From the NCBI RefSeq assembly GCF_000270245.1, contig NC_015635.1, forward strand, positions 4,960,001 to 5,024,000: 64,000 nucleotides of DNA. The letters run 5' to 3'. The position numbers and the translations under genes were made by a program. Source of the stretch: Microlunatus phosphovorus NM-1. GTDB taxonomy: Bacteria > Actinomycetota > Actinomycetes > Propionibacteriales > Propionibacteriaceae. The notes below the pieces were generated by a model that saw only the letters and a program-made list of their open reading frames with translations, was not told the DNA's origin and searched no databases. Positions 57,290-64,000 of the stretch are shown here, one piece after another (the stretch's first letter is position 1; every line of letters starts with the position of its first letter).

Positions 57290-57721
57290 GAAAGGATAAC
57301 GAACCTCGCCCACCTCGCCAAAACGAGCAGGCACCGACCCCCGAATGCGCTCGTCAGAGCCCTCAACCCTCCGAGCCAGATCCCCGCGGGCACCAACCAG
57401 ATCCAACAGCACAGAGACGTGGGTCAGCTGCTGCGGTGAGCGGGCTCCCCCTGACGCCCAAGCAGTGTGTCCGGCGGCCAACCGAGCGGTGGGATCCGAC
57501 AGCCAACCGCGGAGCGGCAGGTCCGGCGCCCAACCGACGAGCTGTGGGCCCTCAGGGGGCGATCGAAGGACGTGGATGGGTCTGGCGGGAGCGCCGGAGC
57601 CTGCGAAGGCGCGGATGGCTGTCCGAGACGCCCCCTGAGGACCCTCCGCGGACCGAACCACGGGACCAGCGCGGACAGATTCTCTACGGCCGCCGCGTAC
57701 GTGGGCGGTCAAGAAGCCCGC
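57290..57721. other. Gene-free interval with imperfect repeats and long hairpin
   Basis: Contains three imperfect ~28-base repeats around 57466-57545 (TCCGGCGGCCAACCGAGCGG and relatives) and an exact 12-bp inverted repeat CCTCAGGGGGCG (57550-57561) with its complement at 57629-57640. No convincing gene on either strand. Confidence 0.6.
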
Positions 57722-58873
57722 TCACCGCAGCAGCTGACGCGCAATCACCAGCTTCTGGATCTGATTGGTGCCCTCGAAGATCTGGGTCACCTTTGCTTCG
57801 CGGAAGTAGCGCTCCACCGGATAGTCCTTGGTGTACCCATAACCGCCCAGCACCTGCACTGCATCGGTGGTCACCCGCATCGCGACGTCACTGGCGAGCA
57901 TCTTCGCCGCCGCGGCCTCACGGGTGAACGATCGGCCGGCATCCTTCCGCCGGGCCGCGAGCAGATACATGGCCCGGGCACTGTCGACCGCCGCGGCCAT
58001 GTCCGCCAACAAGAACTGCATCCCCTGGAACTCGGCTATCGCCGTGCCGAATTGCTCCCGTTCCTTGGCGTACTCGATCGCGGCATTGAGCGCGGCCTGC
58101 GCCAGTCCGGTGGCGCACGCCGCGATCCCGAGCCGGCCCGAGTCCAAGGCGTCGAGGGCGATGGCCATCCCCTGACCTTCCGCACCGATGCGACGAGCCT
58201 CGTCGACCTGCACCGCGTCGAAGTAGACGGCGGCGGTCGTGGAACCGGTCAACCCCATCTTCTTCTCGGGCGGCCCGAAGCTCAGCCCGGCAGCGGTCGC
58301 CGGGATCACGAAGCAGCTGATGCCCTTGGTCCGGTCGTCACTGGTCCGCGCGAAGGTGGTGTAGGAGTCGGCCTGCGCACCGTGGGTGATCCACGCCTTG
58401 GCCCCTCCCAAGGCATAGCCGTCGTCGGCCGGTTTCGCCCGCGTCGTGATCCCGGTGATGTCGGAGCCGGCCTGCGCCTCCGACAACGCGTATGCACCCA
58501 GCAGATCACCGGCCAGCAACGGCGCCAGCAGCTCTCGCTGTTGTTCCGGGGTGCCGAACCGCGCCAGCGCGTGGCAGCTCAAGACGTGCACCGAGACGCC
58601 GACGCCGACACTCATCCAGGCGGCCGCGATCTCCTCCAGTGCCTGCAGATAGACCTCGTACGGCTGCCCGAACCCACCCAGCTCCTCCGGGTAGGGCATG
58701 CCGAGCATGCCGATCTCGCCGAGCAGCGCGAACACCTCACGGGGGAAGCGACTGGCCGCTTCCGCTTCCGCTGCGTGCGGCGCCAGCTCGGTGGCGGCGA
58801 TCTCGCGCACCAACTCCACCAGTTCCGCAGCCTCCGCCGTCGGCAGCACGCGGTCCACCTTCATGCGGTCCAT
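57722..58873 (-). CDS. Acyl-CoA dehydrogenase
   Basis: FAD enzyme (383 aa) of fatty-acid or branched-chain acyl-CoA oxidation. GAYALSEAQAGSDITGITT, AKAWITHGAQAD, ATGLAQAALNAAIEYAKERE, VLGGYGYTKDYPVERYFREA and the catalytic Glu in IFEGTNQIQ are present. ATG 58873 or 58864. It is divergent from a TetR gene that probably controls it. Chain length preference unknown. Confidence 0.92.
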   Translation of the reverse strand: MDRMKVDRVLPTAEAAELVELVREIAATELAPHAAEAEAASRFPREVFALLGEIGMLGMPYPEELGGFGQPYEVYLQALEEIAAAWMSVGVGVSVHVLSCHALARFGTPEQQRELLAPLLAGDLLGAYALSEAQAGSDITGITTRAKPADDGYALGGAKAWITHGAQADSYTTFARTSDDRTKGISCFVIPATAAGLSFGPPEKKMGLTGSTTAAVYFDAVQVDEARRIGAEGQGMAIALDALDSGRLGIAACATGLAQAALNAAIEYAKEREQFGTAIAEFQGMQFLLADMAAAVDSARAMYLLAARRKDAGRSFTREAAAAKMLASDVAMRVTTDAVQVLGGYGYTKDYPVERYFREAKVTQIFEGTNQIQKLVIARQLLR

Positions 58874-58913
58874 CTTCACGAGACAACGACTCCCTTCTGA
58901 GCTGAGCGGTACT

Positions 58914-58937
58914 GAACAGGGTACGTTGGTACCGTTC
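58914..58937. promoter_or_regulatory. Candidate TetR operator
   Basis: GGTAC-GTTG-GTACC (58920-58933) within GAAC...GTTC, between the divergent acyl-CoA dehydrogenase and TetR genes. Confidence 0.45.
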
Positions 58938-58991
58938 TTGTATCTACCCACCGACCCACCCCGCCTTCTTGTATCTACCCACCGACCCACC
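58935..58991. repeat. Exact 26-bp direct duplication
   Basis: Bases 58935-58960 repeat exactly at 58966-58991 (TTCTTGTATCTACCCACCGA and six more), period 31. It lies in the leader of the TetR gene. Confidence 0.85.
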
Positions 58992-58997
58992 CCCGAT

Positions 58998-59585
58998 ATG
59001 GAATCCACTTTCGTCACCACCGGCCGACTCACGACTCGCCAGCGGCAGCTGGTTGGCGAGCTGCTGGAACTCTTCTTGGCCGAGGGATTCGCCGACCTGA
59101 CCCTCGATGACATCGCCGCCCGGCTCGGTTGCTCCAAGCGCACGCTGTATGCCCTCGCGGACAGCAAGGAACAGCTCGCCGTCCGGACGGTGCGGTATTT
59201 CTTCAAACAGGCCACCGAGCAGGTCGAGACCGCGATCGCCCGGACCCGCTCGCCGGCCGCCCGGGTCACCCGCTATCTGGAAGCGGTGGCAGCGGCTCTC
59301 CGACCGGCCGGCACCCAGTTCCTGCGCGACGTGGATCGGCAGGCGGCCACTCGCGAGGTCTACGAACAGAACACGGCAGCGGCCGCCGTACGGGTTCGTG
59401 AGTTGATCGACGAGGGGATCAGGACGGGCGCGTTCCGCCAGGTGTCGGCCGTGTTCGTCGGTGAGGTGGTGACCGCGACCATGCGGCGGATCACCTCCGG
59501 GGAACTCGGTCAGGCGACCGAGCTCGACGATGCGCAGGCGTACGCGGAGCTGGCCAAGCTCGTGGTCGCCGCGATCAGTCGCTGA
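58998..59585 (+). CDS. TetR-family regulator
   Basis: A 195-aa repressor. RQRQLVGELLELFLAEGFAD then TLDDIAARLGCSKRTLYALA form the helix-turn-helix. The C-terminal part (VETAIARTRSPAARVTRYLE onwards) resembles TetR C-domains of the fatty-acid regulators, weakly. Start ATG 58998 lies just after the 26-bp duplication. Probably regulates the divergent acyl-CoA dehydrogenase. Confidence 0.87.
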   Translation: MESTFVTTGRLTTRQRQLVGELLELFLAEGFADLTLDDIAARLGCSKRTLYALADSKEQLAVRTVRYFFKQATEQVETAIARTRSPAARVTRYLEAVAAALRPAGTQFLRDVDRQAATREVYEQNTAAAAVRVRELIDEGIRTGAFRQVSAVFVGEVVTATMRRITSGELGQATELDDAQAYAELAKLVVAAISR

Positions 59586-59696
59586 ACCCGCGCGACAACC
59601 AAGGCCGAGCCGATACGCTGCCCTCGTGAACGTGTTGCATCTCCGCGCTCCGCGCTCCGCGGTCCTGAGCTCCGCGAGATCTCGCTCGTTCGTCAT

Positions 59697-59758
59697 GATT
59701 CCGTGCGGCGCTCTGCCGCATCTGCTCCCTTCGCTCGCGGGACGTGCCGCACAGAATC
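59697..59758 (+). promoter_or_regulatory. Leader with two competing stems before MarR gene
   Basis: GTGCGGC (59703-59709) can pair with GCCGCA (59715-59720) in a short hairpin or, within GATTCCGTGCGGC, with GCCGCACAGAATC (59746-59758; one mismatch). The two folds exclude each other. It lies 28 bases upstream of the MarR start. Confidence 0.4.
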
Positions 59759-59786
59759 GCTCCTGCACTCGCGAGAGGCTCCGCCC

Positions 59787-60209
59787 ATGACCGGTGATCT
59801 CCACGAGCTGGGCGAGCTGCTGGTCAGCGTCTCGACCGGCCTGGTACGCCGACTGCCCAGCGACGGCATGGAGCTCAGCCTCGCTGCGGCCCGCGTCCTC
59901 GCACGGATCAAGGACAATGGACCATGCCGGATCAGTGATCTCGCCATCCAGGAGCGGTCCTCACAGCCGACCATCACCAACCACGTCAAACGCCTGGAAG
60001 CCGCCGGGCTCGTCGAGCGGGCGATGGATCCCAGCGACGCCCGCGCCTGGCTGATCGAGCTCAGCCCGCTCGGCCAGCAGCGGCTCACTGAGCTTCGCCG
60101 GCAGATGGGCACCAATGTCGAGCCCATGCTGGCCAAGCTGAATGCCCGGGAACGACGGGCCTTGCGGAACGGGCTGGAGGTCATGCAGCGCCTGATCGCC
60201 CTGCGATAA
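59787..60209 (+). CDS. MarR-family regulator
   Basis: A 140-aa winged-helix regulator. SLAAARVLARIKDNGPCRIS, DLAIQERSSQPTITNHVKRL and the wing AGLVERAMDPSDARAWLIEL are typical. ATG 59787 gives the usual length; the frame is open to 59703 but that part lies in a structured leader. No neighbouring target gene is evident. Confidence 0.88.
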   Translation: MTGDLHELGELLVSVSTGLVRRLPSDGMELSLAAARVLARIKDNGPCRISDLAIQERSSQPTITNHVKRLEAAGLVERAMDPSDARAWLIELSPLGQQRLTELRRQMGTNVEPMLAKLNARERRALRNGLEVMQRLIALR

Positions 60210-60302
60210 GGCCGATCGCCGAGCGGATCGGCTCGTTCCTTCCGCGAGGGCACCGTGCCTTTTCGGTGGGAATGTGCCGTCTCAACTCGGTAGGCTGCCC
60301 CG

Positions 60303-61709
60303 GTGAGCCTGCGCCTGTACGACACCGCGACCCGCGAGGTCCGCGACTTCGAGCCATTGGTCCCAGGCGAAGTCTCCATCTACCACTGCGGTCTGACGGT
60401 CCAGTCCGCGCCACATGTCGGCCACATCCGCGCCGAGGTCGTCTACGACGTGCTGCGTCGCTGGCTGACCTGGCAGGGTCTGAAAGTCACCTCGATCGTC
60501 AATGTGACCGACATCGACGACAAGATCTTGCTCAAGTCGGCCCAGCTCGGGGTGCCGTGGTGGGCGCACGCGTACCACTTCGAGCGGGAGCTGCACCGCG
60601 CGTACGCGGCCGTCGGCTGCCTGCCGCCTACCTACGAGCCGCGGGCCACCGGGCACATCCCGGAGATGCTCGAGCTGATCGAGGTCCTGCTGGAGCGCGG
60701 TCACGCCTACGTCGCCGAGGACGGTTCGGGGGACATCTACTTCGATGTGCGCTCCTGGCCGGCATACGGATCCCTGTCCCGCCAGAAGGTCGAGGACATG
60801 GAGCCGGCCGCCGACGCCGACCCGCGCGGCAAGCGCGACCCGCGTGACTTCGCCCTGTGGAAGGGGCACAAGGAGGGCGAGCCGCGAACGGCCTCCTGGC
60901 CGACACCGTGGGGACGGGGCCGGCCCGGCTGGCATCTGGAGTGCTCCGCGATGGCCTGGAAGTACCTCGGCGACGAGTTCGACATCCACGGCGGCGGGCT
61001 GGATCTGCGCTTCCCGCACCACGAGAACGAGCTGGCCCAATCGACCGCGGCCGGGCAGCGGTTCGCGCGCTACTGGATGCACAACGCCTGGGTCACCGCG
61101 GCCGGCGAGAAGATGAGCAAGTCGCTGGGCAACGGCGCGCTGGTCAGCGAGGTCGTGCAGCGGTATCCGGCGCGCGCGGTCCGCTTCTACCTGGCGCAGC
61201 CGCACTATCGCTCAGCGGTCGAGTTCTCCGATACCTCGCTGGACGAGGCAACTGCAGCCCTGGCCCGGATCGACAGCTTCGTCGACCGCGCGGTCGAGCT
61301 GGTGGGACGTCCGGACGGGGTGATCCCGGAGGCATTCGCCGCGGCGATGGACGACGACCTGGGGACACCGGGTGCCGTCGCCGTGCTCTATCAGGCGGTG
61401 CGCGAGGGCAATACCGCGCTCGCCGCCGAGGATTCCGGGGTTGTCGAGGCGCGGCTGGCCGAGGTGCTGGGGATGCTCGGCGTGCTCGGGCTGGACGCCG
61501 CCGACCCGATCTGGCTGTCCGCCGATGCCGCCGACGAGAAGCAGCTGACTGCAGTGGTCGACGGCCTGGTCGGAGCCCTGCTCGAGCAGCGGGCTGCCGC
61601 CCGAGCACGTAAGGATTTCGCAGCCGCCGACGCATTGCGGGATTCGCTGACCTCCCTCGGCATCACCGTCACCGACACCCCGGCCGGACCGCGCTGGTCG
61701 CTGGGCTGA
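60303..61709 (+). CDS. cysS: Cysteinyl-tRNA synthetase
   Basis: Class I aminoacyl-tRNA synthetase (468 aa). [20 protein letters not shown] carries the zinc Cys and HIGH-type HVGH; further zinc ligands in WHLECSAMA and [15 protein letters not shown] in [10 protein letters not shown]. MshC, the mycothiol paralogue, was considered; length and C-terminal anticodon region ([18 protein letters not shown]) fit CysS. GTG 60303 has TAGGCT six bases before it (leaderless). Followed by rlmB, the usual actinobacterial order. Confidence 0.95.
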   Translation: MSLRLYDTATREVRDFEPLVPGEVSIYHCGLTVQSAPHVGHIRAEVVYDVLRRWLTWQGLKVTSIVNVTDIDDKILLKSAQLGVPWWAHAYHFERELHRAYAAVGCLPPTYEPRATGHIPEMLELIEVLLERGHAYVAEDGSGDIYFDVRSWPAYGSLSRQKVEDMEPAADADPRGKRDPRDFALWKGHKEGEPRTASWPTPWGRGRPGWHLECSAMAWKYLGDEFDIHGGGLDLRFPHHENELAQSTAAGQRFARYWMHNAWVTAAGEKMSKSLGNGALVSEVVQRYPARAVRFYLAQPHYRSAVEFSDTSLDEATAALARIDSFVDRAVELVGRPDGVIPEAFAAAMDDDLGTPGAVAVLYQAVREGNTALAAEDSGVVEARLAEVLGMLGVLGLDAADPIWLSADAADEKQLTAVVDGLVGALLEQRAAARARKDFAAADALRDSLTSLGITVTDTPAGPRWSLG

Positions 61710-61766
61710 GTCCCAGGAACCAAGGTCGCGGGAACCAGGTCGCAGGAACCAGAGGAAACGACAAAT

Positions 61767-62753
61767 ATGGCAGGCAACAGCCAGCGCAAGGGCGCGGTAC
61801 GCAAGCGCGGCAAGGGAAACACTGCCGGCTCCGGCGGCCGGGTCCGCCGCGGCTTGGAGGGCAAGGGGCCGACCCCGAAGGCCGAGGACCGGCCGTATCA
61901 CGCTGCACACAAGGCGAAGCAGGCTGCGGCCCGGAAACCGGCCGGCGGCCCGGGCAATCGATCCGGGTCGGGCAGCCGGTCGAGCAGCGACCGGTCACGG
62001 ACCGGTCGTCCGGGCAGCGGACCCGAGTGGGTGATCGGTCGCAATGCCGTGCTGGAGGCGCTCGAAGCCGAGATCCCGACCAAGAGCGCGTACGTCGCCG
62101 AGGGGGCCGAGCGGGACGACCGGCTGCGCGACATCCTCAAGCTGGCCGCCGAGCGCAGCCTGCCGCTGCTGCAGGTGACCAGGAACGAGCTGGACAAGAT
62201 GACCGGCGGGGCGGTGCATCAGGGCGTGGCGCTGCAGCTGCCGGCGTTCGAGTACGCCCATCCGGACGATCTGCTGGCCGCGGCGATCGAGGCCGACACG
62301 GACCCGCTGATCGTGGCCCTGGACTCGGTGACCGACCCACGCAACCTGGGTGCGATCATCCGCTCGGCAGCAGCGTTCGGAGCGCACGGCGTACTGATCC
62401 CGGAGCGACGCTCCGCCGGGATGACCGCAGCGGCCTGGAAGACCTCTGCCGGCGCGGCGGCCCGGATCCCGGTGGCGCGCGCGACCAATCTGACCCGGAC
62501 TCTGAAGGCGTACGCCAGCGCGGGGCTGTTCCTGGTCGGACTGGACGGCGAGAGCGATACCGACATCGCCGAGATCGGGGAGGCATCCGGGCCGCTGGTG
62601 CTGGTGGTCGGCAGCGAGGGCGCCGGGCTGTCCCGGCTGGTCCGTGAGACCTGCGACACCGTCGCCGCCATCCCGATGAGCGGTGCGGTGGAGTCCCTCA
62701 ATGCCGGGGTCGCCGCCGGCATCGCCCTGTACGAGATCTCCCGCCGCCGCTGA
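61767..62753 (+). CDS. rlmB: 23S rRNA (guanosine-2'-O-)-methyltransferase, RlmB type
   Basis: SPOUT methyltransferase (328 aa). A basic, disordered N-terminus (~85 residues), then WVIGRNAVLEALEA, VTDPRNLGAIIRSAAAFG, VVGSEGAGLSRLV and IPMSGAVESLNAGVAAGI, the three SPOUT motifs. It modifies 23S rRNA or possibly tRNA. ATG 61767 follows AGAGGAAA; three short GGAACCA repeats precede it. Confidence 0.93.
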   Translation: MAGNSQRKGAVRKRGKGNTAGSGGRVRRGLEGKGPTPKAEDRPYHAAHKAKQAAARKPAGGPGNRSGSGSRSSSDRSRTGRPGSGPEWVIGRNAVLEALEAEIPTKSAYVAEGAERDDRLRDILKLAAERSLPLLQVTRNELDKMTGGAVHQGVALQLPAFEYAHPDDLLAAAIEADTDPLIVALDSVTDPRNLGAIIRSAAAFGAHGVLIPERRSAGMTAAAWKTSAGAAARIPVARATNLTRTLKAYASAGLFLVGLDGESDTDIAEIGEASGPLVLVVGSEGAGLSRLVRETCDTVAAIPMSGAVESLNAGVAAGIALYEISRRR

Positions 62754-62864
62754 GCCGGCCGTGCTGCCCACCCCCCATCCCGAAATTCTGGCGATCTGTC
62801 CACGCTTCACGGTGACCAGTAACCAGAAATTCGCCAGCCGGGGGCCGAGGGTAAAGTTCACCCG

Positions 62865-64000
62865 GTGACCGACACGATCGCCAGTGACCTCCCCACCTCC
62901 GTGGATTCTGCGGCCTACGCCGCCCAGGCATCGCAGGCCTATCAGGCCGCGTTGTCCGTGATCGAGACCATCGAGCCGCGGATCGCCGTCGCGACCCGGG
63001 CCGAGCTGGCCGACCAGCGGGCATCCCTCAAGCTGATCGCCTCGGAGAACTACGCCTCCCCCGCCGTGCTGCTCACCATGGGCACTTGGTTCTCCGACAA
63101 GTACGCCGAGGGCACCGTCGGTCATCGCTTCTACGCCGGCTGCCAGAACGTCGACACCGTCGAGGCGCTCGCGGCCGAGCACGCCCGCGAGCTGTTCGGC
63201 GCCGAGTATGCGTACGCGCAGCCGCACTCCGGCATCGACGCCAACCTGGTCGCCTTCTGGTCGATTCTGGCTCACCGCGTTGAGCAGCCCGAACTGGCAG
63301 AGCTGGGCAAGAAGAACGTCAACGAGCTGACCGAGGAGCAGTGGGAGACGCTGCGACACAAGTTCGGCAATCAGCGGGCGCTGGGTATGTCGCTGGACGC
63401 CGGCGGCCACCTCACCCACGGGTTCCGGCCGAACATCTCCGGCAAGATGTTCCACCAGCGCTCGTACGGGACGGATCCGACCAGCCAACTGCTCGACTAC
63501 GACCAGGTCGCGGCCGCGGCGCGGGAGTTCAAGCCACTGATCCTGATCGCCGGCTATTCCGCCTACCCGCGACGGATCGACTTCGCCAGGATGCGCGAGA
63601 TCGCCGACGAGGTGGGTGCCACGCTGATGGTCGATATGGCGCACTTCGCCGGGCTGGTCGCCGGCAAGGTGTTCACCGGCAACGAGGATCCGGTGCCGCA
63701 CGCCCACATCGTCACCACCACCACGCACAAGTCGTTGCGCGGCCCACGTGGTGGCCTGGTGCTGGCCACCGAGGAGTACGCGCCGAGCGTCGACCGTGGC
63801 TGCCCGCTCGTGCTCGGCGGCCCGCTCAGTCACGTGATGGCGGCCAAGGCGGTTGCCCTGGCCGAGGCCCGTACGCCGTCGTTCCAGACCTACGCGCAGG
63901 CGGTGGCCGAAAACGCCCAGACGTTGGCCGAGGGTCTGAAGAAGCGCGGCGCCAAGCTGGTCACCGACGGCACCGACAACCACCTGGTGCTGATCGACGT
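62865..64000 (+). CDS. glyA: Serine hydroxymethyltransferase, 3' partial
   Basis: PLP enzyme that makes glycine and methylene-tetrahydrofolate from serine. 378 codons are visible before the window ends. [16 protein letters not shown], the long form insert with [13 protein letters not shown] and [31 protein letters not shown] and the PLP lysine in [14 protein letters not shown]. The ~60-residue insert relative to E. coli GlyA is a known actinobacterial form. GTG 62865 has TAAAGT seven bases before it. Confidence 0.94.
   Translation, partial: MTDTIASDLPTSVDSAAYAAQASQAYQAALSVIETIEPRIAVATRAELADQRASLKLIASENYASPAVLLTMGTWFSDKYAEGTVGHRFYAGCQNVDTVEALAAEHARELFGAEYAYAQPHSGIDANLVAFWSILAHRVEQPELAELGKKNVNELTEEQWETLRHKFGNQRALGMSLDAGGHLTHGFRPNISGKMFHQRSYGTDPTSQLLDYDQVAAAAREFKPLILIAGYSAYPRRIDFARMREIADEVGATLMVDMAHFAGLVAGKVFTGNEDPVPHAHIVTTTTHKSLRGPRGGLVLATEEYAPSVDRGCPLVLGGPLSHVMAAKAVALAEARTPSFQTYAQAVAENAQTLAEGLKKRGAKLVTDGTDNHLVLID

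Noticed and set aside
57345..57638. A 97-codon plus-strand frame upstream of the acyl-CoA dehydrogenase stop
   Set aside because: No ribosome site, Arg/Ser/Pro-rich low-complexity product, and it is made of imperfect DNA repeats.
57210..57721. Cyclic-di-AMP (ydaO) riboswitch before the DUF348-G5-3D gene
   Set aside because: Expected from similar genes in other actinobacteria, but the conserved motifs were not found in this leader.
61995..63983. Long open frame (over 650 codons) on the minus strand opposite rlmB and glyA
   Set aside because: It is antisense to two clearly identified genes; high-GC codon bias creates such frames. The predicted product is low-complexity and matches no family.

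Overview
The window is high-GC DNA from an actinobacterium. The evidence is the cysS-rlmB gene order, an MsiK/UgpC-type sugar ATPase followed by a DUF4032 gene, a DUF3263 protein, a DUF348/G5 cell-wall protein, the long actinobacterial form of GlyA, many GTG starts, and many genes with a -10 box placed directly before the start codon and no Shine-Dalgarno sequence. A member of the Propionibacteriales is my best guess, by inference only.

Layout. 1-8121: narGHJI nitrate reductase and a NarK transporter (narG is cut at the window edge). 8.1-12.1 kb: accessory stretch with an AbiEi/DUF559-type protein, an ArsB-like permease, a duplicated-domain lipoprotein and several palindromes. 12.1-17.7 kb: de novo NAD operon with its NrtR repressor (nrtR-nadA-nadB-nadC-cysteine desulfurase), with a promoter and two candidate operators. 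17.9-20.5 kb: a large LuxR/MalT-type ATPase regulator, then three tandem ~132-bp hairpin repeats. 21.0-25.5 kb: groEL and glgP, divergent, with two CIRCE sites between them. 25.5-26.4 kb: a 0.9-kb gene-free stretch of tandem and inverted repeats. 26.4-30.3 kb: MFS exporter, a kinase-luciferase-like fusion, a HAD phosphatase. 30.3-31.3 kb: a frameshifted small membrane gene and a candidate structured RNA. 31.4-34.2 kb: response regulator, histidine kinase and a third membrane protein. 34.4-40.3 kb: RecQ-like helicase with a phosphoribosyltransferase-like tail, alcohol dehydrogenase, threonine-synthase/sulfur-carrier pair, acetyltransferase. 40.4-43.1 kb: a complete IS21-family element with a 6-bp target duplication. 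43.2-64.0 kb: a second AbiEi/DUF559-type gene, DUF3263, tRNA-Thr(TGT), an excalibur protein, CutA, hydrolase, membrane proteins, transglutaminase, MsiK, DUF4032, two TetR-controlled pairs, an SDR, a DUF348-G5-3D cell-wall protein, acyl-CoA dehydrogenase, MarR, cysS, rlmB and partial glyA.

The coding content is mostly recognisable. The unexplained signal is between the genes: at least five families of dispersed palindromes or repeats, some with inner or outer arms that change together between copies (compensatory change), one of them forming the last codons of nadB and another lying 5 bp from the IS21 insertion site. Other items of interest are tiny overlapping minicistrons bridging narG-narH and nadC-desulfurase, two palindromic candidate NrtR operators around one promoter, paired CIRCE sites, an unusual kinase-oxidoreductase fusion, and a free-standing structured RNA candidate at 31.1 kb.
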